A DNA stretch of 64,000 bases from Atlantibacter sp032062175. GTDB taxonomy: Bacteria; Pseudomonadota; Gammaproteobacteria; Enterobacterales; Enterobacteriaceae. The notes under the pieces are model-generated. The model ran no database searches. It was given only the letters and a program-made list of their open reading frames with translations, and had not been told where the DNA came from. The stretch covers positions 62,001-126,000 of the forward strand of contig NZ_DAMBQK010000006.1 of assembly GCF_032062175.1 (NCBI RefSeq), read 5' to 3'. The position numbers were made by a program, and so were the translations under genes. Shown one piece after another: positions 17,797 through 26,926 of this stretch. The stretch's first letter is position 1. Every line of letters begins with the position of its first letter.

Positions 17797-18435
17797 TCAG
17801 GTGTTCCACTCTTGACGTATTTCTTGATAGTGCAGTTGCAGCCAGAGCAGTGCGATGACTGAGGCTGCGTTATCGATTTTCCCCTCTTTAACCCACTGGT
17901 ATGCCTGTTCCCGGCTTACCACATGAACACGAATATCTTCGTTTTCTTCCACCAGGCCGTGTATACCTTCGGCCTGCGTGGCATCCACTTCACCCACCAG
18001 AATCGATAACCGCTCGCTGGTGCCGCCAGGGCTTGCGAGATAGTTCAATACTGGCTTCGTGCGTCCCACCACCAATCCTGCTTCTTCCATGGCTTCGCGA
18101 CGCGCCACTTCCTCCACGCTTTCGCCAGGTTCAATCATCCCGGCGACCAGCTCCAGCAACCATGGGGTGTCGCTGGTGTCATACGCGGCGATACGGATCT
18201 GCTCGATCAGCACCACTTCATCGCGCACAGGGTCAAAGGGTAGCAGGACTGAAGCATGACCGCGCTCAAAAATTTCACGCCGCACTTCGCCGCTCATTTC
18301 ACCATTAAAAAGGCGGTGTCGAAAACGATACAGATCTAACGAAAAAAAGCCGCGGTACAGTTTTTCCCGTGCAATAATTTCTACATCGTTTTTTGTAAAA
18401 GTCACTGCACGATCGTCTGGTTTACTCATGATCAA
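17797..18435 (-). CDS. nudF: ADP-ribose pyrophosphatase (Nudix)
   Basis: A 212-residue Nudix hydrolase that cleaves ADP-ribose to AMP and ribose-5-phosphate. The Nudix box runs from GMIEPGESVEEVARRE through EEAG (about residues 98-120). Two starts are possible: ATG at 18435, with AGG five bases upstream, and ATG at 18429, which gives the E. coli-like length of about 210. It heads the nudF-yqiB-cpdA-yqiA-parE operon and is divergent from tolC. Confidence 0.95.
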   Translation of the reverse strand: MIMSKPDDRAVTFTKNDVEIIAREKLYRGFFSLDLYRFRHRLFNGEMSGEVRREIFERGHASVLLPFDPVRDEVVLIEQIRIAAYDTSDTPWLLELVAGMIEPGESVEEVARREAMEEAGLVVGRTKPVLNYLASPGGTSERLSILVGEVDATQAEGIHGLVEENEDIRVHVVSREQAYQWVKEGKIDNAASVIALLWLQLHYQEIRQEWNT

Positions 18436-18530
18436 AGCCTGTTATAAATGAGGATGGTGGTGAACGTATTCAACTCAGTTTACCTGTCGTTATAACGCCA
18501 ATATGGTAGATTGATGAAATTTAATGGCAT

Positions 18531-18550
18531 AAGGCACAGAAGGCCAATCT
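18531..18550 (+). promoter_or_regulatory. Marbox (MarA/SoxS/Rob site) upstream of tolC
   Basis: AAGGCACAGAAGGCCAATCT matches the marbox consensus (AYnGCACnnWnnRYYAAAYn) at all but two fixed positions, including the full GCAC and GCCAA cores. It lies 92-111 bp upstream of the tolC ATG, where E. coli tolC also carries a mar/sox/rob box. Confidence 0.75.
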
Positions 18551-18641
18551 TCACATATCGCGGATTCTGCTAAAATCGGCGACAATTTTCGACTTCTGTC
18601 AGCGCTAATAAACAAATTCTGCTTCACAACAAGGAATGCAA

Positions 18642-20132
18642 ATGAAGAAACTGCTCCCCATTCTTATCGGCCTGAGCCTTACCGGATTCAGCGCCATGAG
18701 CCAGGCAGAAAACCTGTTACAGGTTTATCAGCAAGCACGTTTGAGCAACCCGGACCTGCGTAGATCCGCCGCCGATCGTGATGCCGCATTCGAAAAAATC
18801 AACGAAGCTCGCAGTCCTTTATTACCGCAGCTCGGCCTTGGCGCAGACTACTCTTACAGTAACGGTTACCGCGATGCGAATGGCGTTAACTCCAACACCA
18901 CCAGCGCATCGCTGTCGTTGACCCAGACCATTTTCGATATGTCGAAATGGCGTCAGCTAACGCTTCAGGAAAAAAGCGCCGGGATTCAGGACGTCACTTT
19001 CCAGACCGATCAGCAAACCCTGATCCTGAACACCGCGACCGCGTATTTTAACGTGCTCAGCGCGATCGATGCGCTCTCCTTTACCGAAGCGCAGAAACAG
19101 GCGATTTATCGCCAGTTAGACCAGACCACCCAGCGTTTTAACGTGGGCCTGGTGGCGATCACCGACGTGCAGAACGCCCGTTCTCAGTACGATAACGTGT
19201 TGGCGAACGAAGTCACCGCCCGTAACAACCTGGATAACGCGCTGGAACAGCTGCGCCAGGTGACCGGCAACTATTATCCGCAGTTGGCTTCGCTGAACGT
19301 GGACGCGTTCAAAACCGCGAAACCGGATTCAGTCAACAATCTGTTGAAAGAAGCGGAAAACCGCAACCTGGCGCTGTTGCAGGCGCGCCTGAGTCAGGAT
19401 TTGGCCCGCGAGCAAATCCGCCTGGCGGAAACTGGCCATATGCCGACAGTGGGTTTGACTGCATCGACCGGCATTTCCGACAGCTCTTACAGCGGTTCCG
19501 CGACCAATACCGCCCAGTATAACGACAGCAACGTTGGTCAGAATAAAGTGGGCATCAATTTCTCCCTGCCGATCTACAGCGGCGGCGCGGTGACGTCCCA
19601 GGTTAAACAAGCGCAGTACAACTTTGTGGGTGCCAGCGAGCAGCTTGAAAGCGCACACCGCAACGTGGTGCAAACCGTGCGTTCGTCTTTCAATAACATC
19701 AATGCCTCTATCAGCAGCATCAACGCCTATAAACAGGCGGTGGTTTCTGCCCAGAGTTCATTAGATGCGACAGAAGCCGGTTACGAAGTGGGTACCCGTA
19801 CCATCGTCGATGTGCTGGATGCCACCACTACGCTGTACAACGCGAAGCAGCAGCTCTCCAGTGCCCGTTACAACTACCTGATTAACCAGCTGAATATTAA
19901 ATCCGCGCTGGGAACGTTGAACGAGCAGGATCTGCAGATCCTCAACAGCAACCTGGGCAAACCGGTTTCTACCACGCCTGAAATCGTGGCACCGGAAAAC
20001 TCCCGACAGGATGCCGCTGCGGATGGCTACGCCACCACCAGCGCGCAGACCCAGCCAGCCGCTCAGCCAGCGAGCGCGTTGCAACCTGCCTCCGCAACGC
20101 AGAGCAACAGTAAAAATCCGTTCCGCAATTAA
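18642..20132 (+). CDS. tolC: Outer-membrane efflux channel TolC
   Basis: A 496-residue trimeric outer-membrane channel-tunnel that serves tripartite efflux pumps (AcrAB and others) and type I secretion. The signal peptide ends in SQA before ENLLQVYQQA. Two OEP (PF02321) repeats form the alpha/beta barrel. The C-terminal tail is Ala/Pro/Gln-rich and ends NPFRN as in E. coli. An in-frame ATG two codons upstream (18636) is less likely because AAGGA at 18631-18635 fits only the ATG at 18642. Confidence 0.98.
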   Translation: MKKLLPILIGLSLTGFSAMSQAENLLQVYQQARLSNPDLRRSAADRDAAFEKINEARSPLLPQLGLGADYSYSNGYRDANGVNSNTTSASLSLTQTIFDMSKWRQLTLQEKSAGIQDVTFQTDQQTLILNTATAYFNVLSAIDALSFTEAQKQAIYRQLDQTTQRFNVGLVAITDVQNARSQYDNVLANEVTARNNLDNALEQLRQVTGNYYPQLASLNVDAFKTAKPDSVNNLLKEAENRNLALLQARLSQDLAREQIRLAETGHMPTVGLTASTGISDSSYSGSATNTAQYNDSNVGQNKVGINFSLPIYSGGAVTSQVKQAQYNFVGASEQLESAHRNVVQTVRSSFNNINASISSINAYKQAVVSAQSSLDATEAGYEVGTRTIVDVLDATTTLYNAKQQLSSARYNYLINQLNIKSALGTLNEQDLQILNSNLGKPVSTTPEIVAPENSRQDAAADGYATTSAQTQPAAQPASALQPASATQSNSKNPFRN

Positions 20133-20140
20133 GCCTGCGA

Positions 20141-20163
20141 CGGGGGGTGTGAATCACCCCCCG
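20141..20163 (+). repeat. Hairpin downstream of tolC
   Basis: CGGGGGGTG (20141-20149) pairs with CACCCCCCG (20155-20163) around a 5-nt loop, 9 bp after the tolC stop. No T run follows, so it may stabilise the 3' end rather than terminate. Confidence 0.5.
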
Positions 20164-20283
20164 AAACTTCGTAAGGCAACGTAAAGATCCGCGCCCGGCG
20201 CGCCCGCCGCTTTAATTTCGACCGTTCATCCTCTATCCTTTGAAGTTAATTCTTTGCATTATCACTGGGTTCAGGAAGATAAA

Positions 20284-20955
20284 ATGAAACGGACAAAATC
20301 CATCAATCATGCGACGTTTCGCAAAAGCTTTAGCGCGCGCCACTTAACTCCGGTTGCATTGGCGGTCTCTGCCGTGTTTATGCTCGCGGGTTGTGAAAAG
20401 AGCGATGAGACTGTCTCGCTTTATCAGAACGCCGACGACTGTTCGGCCGCTAATCCGGGCAAAAGCGCCGAATGTACTACGGCTTACAATAATGCCCTGA
20501 AAGAAGCCGAGCGCACCGCGCCAAAATACGCCACCCGCGAAGACTGCGTGGCGGAATTCGGTGAAAACCAGTGCCAACAGGCCCCTGCTCAGGCGGGCGT
20601 TGCGGGTGAAAACCAGGCGCAGGCCCACAGCGGCGGCAGTTTCTGGATGCCGTTAATGGCGGGCTACATGATGGGCCGCATGATGGGCGGCGGCGCGGGC
20701 TTCGCGCAGCAGCCGCTGTTCAGCTCGCGCAACCCGGCAAGCCCGGCGTACGGTCAGTACAACGATGCCAGCGGCAAGAGCTATGGCGCAGCGCAGCCGG
20801 GCCGTACCATGACGGTTCCAAAAACGGCGATGACACCGAAACCGGCGACCACCACCACCGTGACCCGTGGCGGCTTTGGCGAGTCAGTGGCGAAACAGTC
20901 CACGATGCAGCGTAGCTCGGCAACCGGCACCTCCAGCCGTTCAATGGGTGGTTGA
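20284..20955 (+). CDS. ygiB: DUF1190 lipoprotein-like protein YgiB
   Basis: A 223-residue protein of the DUF1190/UPF0441 family, identical in length to E. coli YgiB. After a basic N-terminus comes a hydrophobic stretch ending in a lipobox-like FMLAGC (Cys about 36), so it is probably a lipoprotein or a membrane-anchored periplasmic protein. The middle contains a Gly/Met-rich segment (MAGYMMGRMMGGG). The function is unknown. ygiC starts 4 bases after its stop. A TTG start at 20254 is rejected because AGGAAG precedes the ATG at 20284. Confidence 0.94.
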   Translation: MKRTKSINHATFRKSFSARHLTPVALAVSAVFMLAGCEKSDETVSLYQNADDCSAANPGKSAECTTAYNNALKEAERTAPKYATREDCVAEFGENQCQQAPAQAGVAGENQAQAHSGGSFWMPLMAGYMMGRMMGGGAGFAQQPLFSSRNPASPAYGQYNDASGKSYGAAQPGRTMTVPKTAMTPKPATTTTVTRGGFGESVAKQSTMQRSSATGTSSRSMGG

Positions 20956-20958
20956 TCG

Positions 20959-22119
20959 ATGGAGCGGATTGCCATTAGCGAGCGCCCGGACTGGCGCGAA
21001 AAAGCCACCGAATACGGTTTCAACTTCCACACCATGTACGGCGAGCCGTACTGGTGTGAGGACGCTTATTACCAGCTGACGCTCGGCCAGGTGGAACGCC
21101 TGGAAGCCGTTACCGCCGAACTTCACCAGATGTGTTTGCAGGTGGTGGAGAAAGTTGTTGCCAGCGATGCCCTGCTGACCAAATTCCGCATCCCGAAACA
21201 CACCTGGGAATTTGTGCGTCAGTCCTGGCGCAGCCAGCAGCCGTCGCTCTACTCGCGTCTCGATCTGGCCTGGGATGGTGTCGGCGATCCAAAGCTGTTA
21301 GAGAACAATGCCGATACGCCCACCTCGCTGTATGAAGCGGCGTTTTTCCAGTGGATCTGGCTGGAAGATCAAATCAATGCAGGCAAGCTCCCGGCCAACA
21401 GCGATCAGTTCAACAGTCTGCAAGAAAAGGTGATCGCGCGTTTCGCGGAGCTGAAAGAGCAGCACGGCTTCAACCTGGTACATTTCGCCTGCTGCCGTGA
21501 CACGGTAGAAGATCGCGGTACGGTGCAATATTTGCAGGACTGCGCCGCAGAAGCAGGCGTGGCGAGTGAGTTCTTATATATTGACGACATCGGTCTGGGC
21601 GAGAAAGGCCAGTTTACCGATCCGCAGGATCAGGTGATCAGTAACTTGTTCAAGCTGTACCCGTGGGAATACATGCTGCGCGAGATCTTCTCCACCAAGG
21701 TGGAAGACGCGGGCGTACGCTGGCTGGAACCAGCCTGGAAAAGCATTCTCTCCAACAAAGCGCTGCTGCCGATGCTGTGGAAAATGTTCCCTGACCACCC
21801 TAACCTGCTGCCCGCTTATTTCGCCGAAGACGATCACCCGCCAATGGACAAATACGTCGTGAAACCGATTTTCTCCCGCGAGGGTGCCAACATCACCATT
21901 ATTGAAAACGGTCAAACGCTGGAAAAAGTCGAGGGGCCGTATGGCGAGGAAGGCATGATCGTGCAGCAATTTTATCCGCTGCCGAAGTTTGGTGACAGCT
22001 ATACGCTGATCGGCAGTTGGCTCATCAACGATCAACCTGCCGGGATCGGCATCCGTGAAGATCGGGCATTAATCACACAGGATCTCTCGCGCTTTTATCC
22101 GCATATCTTTATCGAGTAA
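20959..22119 (+). CDS. ygiC: ATP-grasp ligase YgiC (glutathionylspermidine synthase-like)
   Basis: A 386-residue protein with the C-terminal amidase-free glutathionylspermidine-synthase (GSP_synth, PF03738) ATP-grasp fold. The E. coli homologue lacks a proven substrate. The nucleotide-binding region includes KYVVKPIFSREGANI. It lies 3 bp after ygiB and is probably translationally coupled to it. The pair follows tolC, as in E. coli. Confidence 0.93.
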   Translation: MERIAISERPDWREKATEYGFNFHTMYGEPYWCEDAYYQLTLGQVERLEAVTAELHQMCLQVVEKVVASDALLTKFRIPKHTWEFVRQSWRSQQPSLYSRLDLAWDGVGDPKLLENNADTPTSLYEAAFFQWIWLEDQINAGKLPANSDQFNSLQEKVIARFAELKEQHGFNLVHFACCRDTVEDRGTVQYLQDCAAEAGVASEFLYIDDIGLGEKGQFTDPQDQVISNLFKLYPWEYMLREIFSTKVEDAGVRWLEPAWKSILSNKALLPMLWKMFPDHPNLLPAYFAEDDHPPMDKYVVKPIFSREGANITIIENGQTLEKVEGPYGEEGMIVQQFYPLPKFGDSYTLIGSWLINDQPAGIGIREDRALITQDLSRFYPHIFIE

Positions 22120-22126
22120 TACCAAG

Positions 22127-22153
22127 GGCGCGAATGACATCGCGCCTTTTTTT
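22127..22153 (+). terminator. Intrinsic terminator of ygiBC
   Basis: GGCGCGA (22127-22133) pairs with TCGCGCC (22140-22146), 6-nt loop, then seven T. The T tract overlaps the stop codon of convergent ygiD. Confidence 0.92.
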
Positions 22154-22940
22154 AACCGACCTGCACTGACAGCATACTCAACGATCCCATCTCGATACCG
22201 TCCACCGGCACCGTGACCGGCTCGCTGCCATCCCACGCGCCCAGCACATACAGCAACGGTAAAAAATGCTCCGGCGTCGGGTTGGACAGGTTGCCTCCTT
22301 CCTGCTGGAGAAAGTTCACCAGCGGATGCTGCTCTATCGGCCCTTGCCAGGTGAGATTCGCTTTTACCACATCGTTAAACGCGGTCGCCCACGGATATGG
22401 CGTATTTTCACCATGCCAGCGGGCGGTACGCAAGTTGTGAACGACGTTGCCGCTCGCCACCAGCATAATGCCTTCATCACGCAGCGCCGCGAGTTTTCGG
22501 CCCATTTCGAAATGCCAGGCGGCAGGTTTAGTGCTGTCTATACTCAATTGCACCATTGGAATGTCGGCATCCGGGTACATCTTAATCAGCACGCCCCATG
22601 AGCCGTGGTCAAACCCCCAGGCCTCCCTGTCGAGCGCGACAGGCACCGGTGCGAGCAGATCGACCAGTCTCTGCGCCAGTTCCGGTGAACCCGGCGCCGG
22701 GTAGTGAGTGTCATACAGCGCCTGCGGGAATCCACCAAAATCATGGATGGTTTTGGGCTGTTCCATGGCCGTCACGCCGGTCCCTCGGGTGAACCAGTGG
22801 GCAGACACCACGACGATCGCTTTTGGACGCGGCAACGTTGTGCCCAAAAGCCGCCAGGCCTGAGTATACTGGTTGTCTTCCAGCACGTTCATCGGGCTAC
22901 CGTGGCCGAGAAACAGTGCAGGCATACGCGAAACGTTCAT
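22152..22940 (-). CDS. ygiD: 4,5-DOPA extradiol dioxygenase-like protein YgiD
   Basis: A 262-residue LigB-fold extradiol ring-cleavage dioxygenase. E. coli YgiD opens L-DOPA to betalamic-acid-type products in vitro. Putative metal ligands sit in FLGHGSPMN, the VVSAHW segment and SGNVVHNLRTAR. The natural substrate is unknown. It is a single gene, convergent with ygiBC and divergent from zupT. Confidence 0.92.
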   Translation of the reverse strand: MNVSRMPALFLGHGSPMNVLEDNQYTQAWRLLGTTLPRPKAIVVVSAHWFTRGTGVTAMEQPKTIHDFGGFPQALYDTHYPAPGSPELAQRLVDLLAPVPVALDREAWGFDHGSWGVLIKMYPDADIPMVQLSIDSTKPAAWHFEMGRKLAALRDEGIMLVASGNVVHNLRTARWHGENTPYPWATAFNDVVKANLTWQGPIEQHPLVNFLQQEGGNLSNPTPEHFLPLLYVLGAWDGSEPVTVPVDGIEMGSLSMLSVQVG

Positions 22941-23136
22941 GGTGTTATCCTTTGGTCTTCGGGGTAATGTTGATGGAGTAACCTTACGCCGATTCGGGAA
23001 AAGAAGAACTCAGATAACCATGATGGAGATCATCAGGAAATTTGAATGTAAGTGTGATGTAAATCCGCTGACCACGCGTCGATTTTCATCGGCGGGTTCT
23101 TTAAGCTTTGAGCATCATAAACCCAAGGAGCTGTTG

Positions 23137-23910
23137 ATGTCGGTCCCTCTTATATTGACTTTACTGGCTGGCGGAGCCACGTTTATCGGCGCGCTGCTGG
23201 GCGTTATCGGCCAGAAGCCGTCGAACCGGCTGCTGGCGTTTTCGCTGGGTTTTGCCGCAGGCATTATGCTGCTGATTTCCCTGATGGAAATGCTGCCTGC
23301 CGCGCTGCGCGAAGAAGGGATGTCGCCGATGCTGGGCTACGGCATGTTTATTGTCGGCCTGCTGGGTTACTACGCCCTGGACCGGATTTTGCCGCACGCC
23401 CATGCTCAGGATCTGCTGGATAACGATCTCCAGCGCGCGCCGCGTAACCTTAAACGTACTGCGCTGTTGCTGACGCTCGGCATCAGCCTGCATAACTTCC
23501 CTGAAGGTATCGCCACCTTCGTGACGGCCAGCAACAACCTCGAATTAGGGTTTGGTATTGCCCTTGCCGTCGCCTTGCACAATATTCCTGAAGGACTGGC
23601 GGTTGCCGGGCCGGTATACGCCGCGACAGGCTCCAAATACAAAGCGATATTCTGGGCGGGTATTTCCGGGATGGCGGAAATTTTAGGCGGCGTGCTGGCC
23701 TGGCTGATCCTCGGTTCACTGGTGTCGCCAGTGCTGATGGCGTCGATTATGGCAGCGGTGGCGGGAATTATGGTGGCGCTTTCGGTGGATGAGTTGATGC
23801 CGCTGGCGAAAGAGATCGATCCGAATAACAACCCCAGCTACGGCGTGCTGTGCGGGATGTCGGTGATGGGTTTAAGCCTGACGCTGCTGCAAACCAGCGG
23901 AATTGGCTGA
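23137..23910 (+). CDS. zupT: ZIP-family metal uptake transporter ZupT
   Basis: A 257-residue, eight-helix inner-membrane transporter that takes up Zn2+ and also Fe2+, Mn2+ and Co2+. The metal path motifs are HNFPEGIA (TM4) and HNIPEGLAVAGP (TM5). The open frame continues 88 codons upstream without resemblance to the family. The ATG at 23137 has AAGGAG six bases before it and reproduces the E. coli length. Confidence 0.97.
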   Translation: MSVPLILTLLAGGATFIGALLGVIGQKPSNRLLAFSLGFAAGIMLLISLMEMLPAALREEGMSPMLGYGMFIVGLLGYYALDRILPHAHAQDLLDNDLQRAPRNLKRTALLLTLGISLHNFPEGIATFVTASNNLELGFGIALAVALHNIPEGLAVAGPVYAATGSKYKAIFWAGISGMAEILGGVLAWLILGSLVSPVLMASIMAAVAGIMVALSVDELMPLAKEIDPNNNPSYGVLCGMSVMGLSLTLLQTSGIG

Positions 23911-23933
23911 TCGTTTTCTCTGGATGTAAAAAA

Positions 23934-23959
23934 GCCCGGTTGATGTCACCGGGCTTTTT
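23934..23959. terminator. Bidirectional terminator between zupT and ribB
   Basis: GCCCGGT (23934-23940) pairs with ACCGGGC (23948-23954), 7-nt loop, with A tract before and T tract after. Confidence 0.92.
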
Positions 23960-23973
23960 ATTATCTGACAAGA

Positions 23974-24627
23974 TTAGCTGGCTTTACGCTCGTGCTTCTG
24001 ACGGTAAGCCACCAGATCTTCAATGGTCACGACTGCCATCTGATGCTTCACGGCGAAGTCGATGCACTCCGGCGCGCGCGCCATTGAGCCGTCGTCGTTG
24101 GTCAGTTCGCACAGTACACCCGCCGGTTTGAAACCCGCCAGCGTCACCAAATCGATAGTGGCTTCAGTGTGACCACCACGGGTTAACACGCCGCCGTTCT
24201 GGGCGCGCAGCGGGAACACGTGGCCCGGACGGTTCAGATCGGAAGGCTTAGCGTCATCGGCGATAGCGGCGCGGATGGTGGTCACGCGGTCCGCAGCGGA
24301 GACCCCGGTGCTCACACCGTGCGCGGCTTCAATGGTAACGGTAAAACCTGTACCGTAAGCGCTGGTGTTGTTTTCGACCATCATCGGCAGATCGAGCTGC
24401 TGACGGCGATCTTCAGTGATGCACAGGCACACAATGCCGCTGCCGTGGCGAATAGTCAGCGCCATTTGTTCAACGGTCATGGTTTCGGCGGCGAAAATCA
24501 TATCGCCTTCGTTTTCACGGTCTTCATCATCGAGCACCATCACGCCACGGCCTTCGCGCAAAGCGGTCAGAGCGAGTTCAACGCGTTCAAATGCGGTACC
24601 GAAAGAGGAAAGAAGCGTCTGATTCAT
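23974..24627 (-). CDS. ribB: 3,4-dihydroxy-2-butanone-4-phosphate synthase
   Basis: A 217-residue single-domain enzyme that makes the four-carbon unit of riboflavin from ribulose-5-phosphate, same length as E. coli RibB. The acidic metal/substrate loop DDEDRENEGD is at 33-42, and the motifs CLCIT and RPGHVFPL follow. It has no fused GTP cyclohydrolase II domain. A 424-bp upstream region contains an FMN riboswitch. Confidence 0.98.
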   Translation of the reverse strand: MNQTLLSSFGTAFERVELALTALREGRGVMVLDDEDRENEGDMIFAAETMTVEQMALTIRHGSGIVCLCITEDRRQQLDLPMMVENNTSAYGTGFTVTIEAAHGVSTGVSAADRVTTIRAAIADDAKPSDLNRPGHVFPLRAQNGGVLTRGGHTEATIDLVTLAGFKPAGVLCELTNDDGSMARAPECIDFAVKHQMAVVTIEDLVAYRQKHERKAS

Positions 24628-24698
24628 GGTAAAAAAACCTCATTAAAATTATGGTTACCAGAATCAGGGCGGTCTTAGGAGTGCCGTCGCAAAACGGC

Positions 24699-24729
24699 AA
24701 AAAAATAACGTGAGTGGGCCGTATGCCCA
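24699..24729 (-). terminator. Terminator in the ribB leader (riboswitch expression platform)
   Basis: On the minus strand TGGGC pairs with GCCCA (5-nt loop) just after the FMN aptamer, followed by CTCACGTTATTTTTTT. It lies between aptamer and ribB and could be the FMN-controlled attenuator. Confidence 0.6.
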
Positions 24730-24737
24730 ACTTGATC

Positions 24738-24889
24738 GTTACTCTCTCCCATCCGGACTTTAACCGTCGGCCCCGGAATTACACCGGATCTGCTGACCTT
24801 CAGCGTTTTTAAAAACATCTGAAGCGCTCGCGGGCTTTCAGCGTAAGCTGATTTACCGCCGGTGGGGAATTTCGCCCCGCCCTGAGAAT
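24738..24889 (-). promoter_or_regulatory. FMN riboswitch (RFN element) of ribB
   Basis: Read on the minus strand the leader carries the RFN signatures in order: the AGGGCGGGG strand, a CCCCACCGGCGGTAA segment, a long variable stem, AGCCCGCGAGCG, GGTCAGCAGATCCGGTG, CCGGGGCCGACGGT and the closing GTCCGGATGGGAGAGAGTAA. This aptamer senses FMN and turns ribB off. The exact ends are approximate. Confidence 0.95.
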
Positions 24890-25051
24890 AAGCGGGATTA
24901 CTATAACGCCAATGATTATTGTCGGCAATGTATTCAGCCACCTAAATAAATCGGTTTGTGCTATTACTTAGATTCATACATTTCCGGTTTCTCCTCCCGG
25001 AAACAGGCATTACAATAAGAGGTTATGTAACTCACGCACTGGGAAACCGCC

Positions 25052-25393
25052 ATGATTGACCCGAAAAAAATTGAGCAGATTGCCCGCCAGGTTCATGAAT
25101 CCATGCCAAAAGGCATTCGTGAATTCGGGGATGATGTTGAAAAGAAAATCCGCCAGGTTTTACAGTCGCAGTTGACGCGTCTCGACCTTGTCAGCCGCGA
25201 AGAATTTGATGTACAGACGCAGGTCTTGCTGCGCACCCGCGAGAAGCTGGCGGCGCTGGAGCAGCGTATCAGCGCGCTGGAAAGCAGTAATACGTCTGCA
25301 CAACCCGCTGCGCCAGCACCGGCTATCCCGCCGGTGGATGTGATCCAGCCTGCGCCGGCAGTCCCGCCGGTTGACGACGAAAAACCGCTGTAA
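25052..25393 (+). CDS. ubiK: Ubiquinone biosynthesis accessory factor UbiK (YqiC)
   Basis: A 113-residue BMFP-domain (PF04380) protein. It forms a trimeric coiled coil with an amphipathic N-terminal helix and binds UbiJ in the aerobic ubiquinone metabolon. Residues 1-80 match E. coli UbiK closely. The C-terminal 30 residues are an Ala/Pro-rich extension in which PPVD recurs (IPPVD...VPPVD), longer than in E. coli (about 96 aa). Confidence 0.95.
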   Translation: MIDPKKIEQIARQVHESMPKGIREFGDDVEKKIRQVLQSQLTRLDLVSREEFDVQTQVLLRTREKLAALEQRISALESSNTSAQPAAPAPAIPPVDVIQPAPAVPPVDDEKPL

Positions 25394-25394
25394 A

Positions 25395-25426
25395 AAATTG
25401 GGCCTTCACTGAAGGCCCAATTTATT
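25395..25426. terminator. Bidirectional terminator between ubiK and hldE
   Basis: A 13-bp stem AAATTGGGCCTTC (25395-25407) pairs with GAAGGCCCAATTT (25411-25423) with a 3-nt loop, flanked by A and T tracts. Confidence 0.92.
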
Positions 25427-26860
25427 TTATTTACCGCTGTCTTTCTGGATCTTTTTGATGATGTTGGTGGTTGAACACCCGTCTTCGAAGTTCAATACCA
25501 GCACCTCGCCGCCGTTGGCCCAAACCTCTTCGCTACCCGCGATATCCTCTGGTTTGTAATCGCCACCTTTGACCAGCAGGTCTGGCAGAATTCCTGCGAT
25601 CAGGCGCTGCGGGGTATCTTCTTCAAACGATACCACCCAGTCTACGGCTTCCAGCGCGCCCAGCACGATCATGCGCTGTTCCAGCGGGTTAACCGGACGG
25701 GTCTCCCCCTTAAGGCGTTTGGTGGACGCATCGCTGTTCACCGCCACAATCAGCCGGTCGCCCAGTTTGCGGGCGTTAGCCAGATAGGACACATGCCCGG
25801 CGTGCAGGATGTCAAACACGCCGTTGGTCATCACCACTTTCTCACCACGCTTACGCGCCGCGGCTACCGCCAGTTTCAGCGCTTCTTCGTCCATCACGCC
25901 AAAACCAGAATCGGCGCGACCGCGTACCGCATTTTCCAGCTCAATTGGCGACACGGTAGAGGTCCCGAGTTTGCCTACTACCACACCCGCCGCCGCGTTA
26001 GCGAAGAAACAGGCTTCTTCCAGCGAGTTGCCCGCCGCAAGGGTGGCCGCCAGCACGCCAATCACGGTATCGCCCGCACCGGTCACGTCATACACTTCCT
26101 GAGCCTGGGTCGGCAGATGCAGCGGATCTTTACCCGGTTGCAGCAGGCTCATGCCCTGCTCGGAGCGGGTGATCAGCAGCGCGCTGAGGTCATAATCGGC
26201 CACCAGCTTCATGCCGCGCTCAACGATTTCCGCGTCAGTTTTGCATTTGCCGACCACGGCTTCGAATTCCGACAGGTTCGGCGTCAGCAGCGTCGCACCG
26301 CGATAACGTTCGAAATCGGTGCCTTTCGGGTCGATCAGCACCGGAACGCCCGCTTTGCGCGCCAGTTGGATCATCTGCTGGACGCTGGCCAGCGCGCCTT
26401 TGGCGTAGTCAGACAGCACCAGCGCGCCGATATTGCCCAGCGCCTGGTTGATGCGCTCGTGCAGCGGCTCCGGGTCAACGCCCTCAAAACCCTCTTCAAA
26501 ATCGAGGCGGATCAGCTGCTGGTTACGGGAAAGTACCCGCAATTTGGTGATGGTCGGGTGAGTCGGCACCGACACAAAATCACATTTCACGTTGACGTTA
26601 GCCAGCGCCTGGCTCAGCGCCCGCGCCGCATCGTCAATGCCGGTCAGGCCGACCAGACGGGAGTGCGCGCCCAGCGAGGCGATGTTCATCGCCACGTTTG
26701 CCGCGCCGCCGGGCCGTTCTTCGATATTATCGACTTTCACCACCGGGACCGGGGCTTCCGGGGAAATACGGCTGGTGGGGCCATACCAGTAGCGATCGAG
26801 CATGACATCGCCCACCACCATGACGCCTGCGCGTTCAAACTCGGGCAGCGTTACTTTCAT
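25427..26860 (-). CDS. hldE: Bifunctional heptose-7-phosphate kinase / heptose-1-phosphate adenylyltransferase
   Basis: A 477-residue two-domain enzyme of ADP-L-glycero-D-manno-heptose synthesis for LPS inner core. The N-terminal ribokinase-like kinase (about 1-318) shows RPGGAANVAMN near 51 and the DVTGAGDTVIG catalytic loop near 260. The C-terminal adenylyltransferase has the HxGH motif in FDILHAGHVSYL (about 350). The length equals E. coli HldE. glnE lies upstream on the same strand. Confidence 0.98.
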   Translation of the reverse strand: MKVTLPEFERAGVMVVGDVMLDRYWYGPTSRISPEAPVPVVKVDNIEERPGGAANVAMNIASLGAHSRLVGLTGIDDAARALSQALANVNVKCDFVSVPTHPTITKLRVLSRNQQLIRLDFEEGFEGVDPEPLHERINQALGNIGALVLSDYAKGALASVQQMIQLARKAGVPVLIDPKGTDFERYRGATLLTPNLSEFEAVVGKCKTDAEIVERGMKLVADYDLSALLITRSEQGMSLLQPGKDPLHLPTQAQEVYDVTGAGDTVIGVLAATLAAGNSLEEACFFANAAAGVVVGKLGTSTVSPIELENAVRGRADSGFGVMDEEALKLAVAAARKRGEKVVMTNGVFDILHAGHVSYLANARKLGDRLIVAVNSDASTKRLKGETRPVNPLEQRMIVLGALEAVDWVVSFEEDTPQRLIAGILPDLLVKGGDYKPEDIAGSEEVWANGGEVLVLNFEDGCSTTNIIKKIQKDSGK

Positions 26861-26926
26861 TCCAGACTCTCCTGAGAGATACCAAATTTGCGCGGGATAA
26901 TATCACAATTCCCTGCGCACACATTT

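Noticed and set aside
25793..26875. 360-codon plus-strand open frame opposite hldE
   Set aside because: Exactly antisense to hldE and Arg/His/Gln-rich without any domain; a shadow of high-GC coding sequence.
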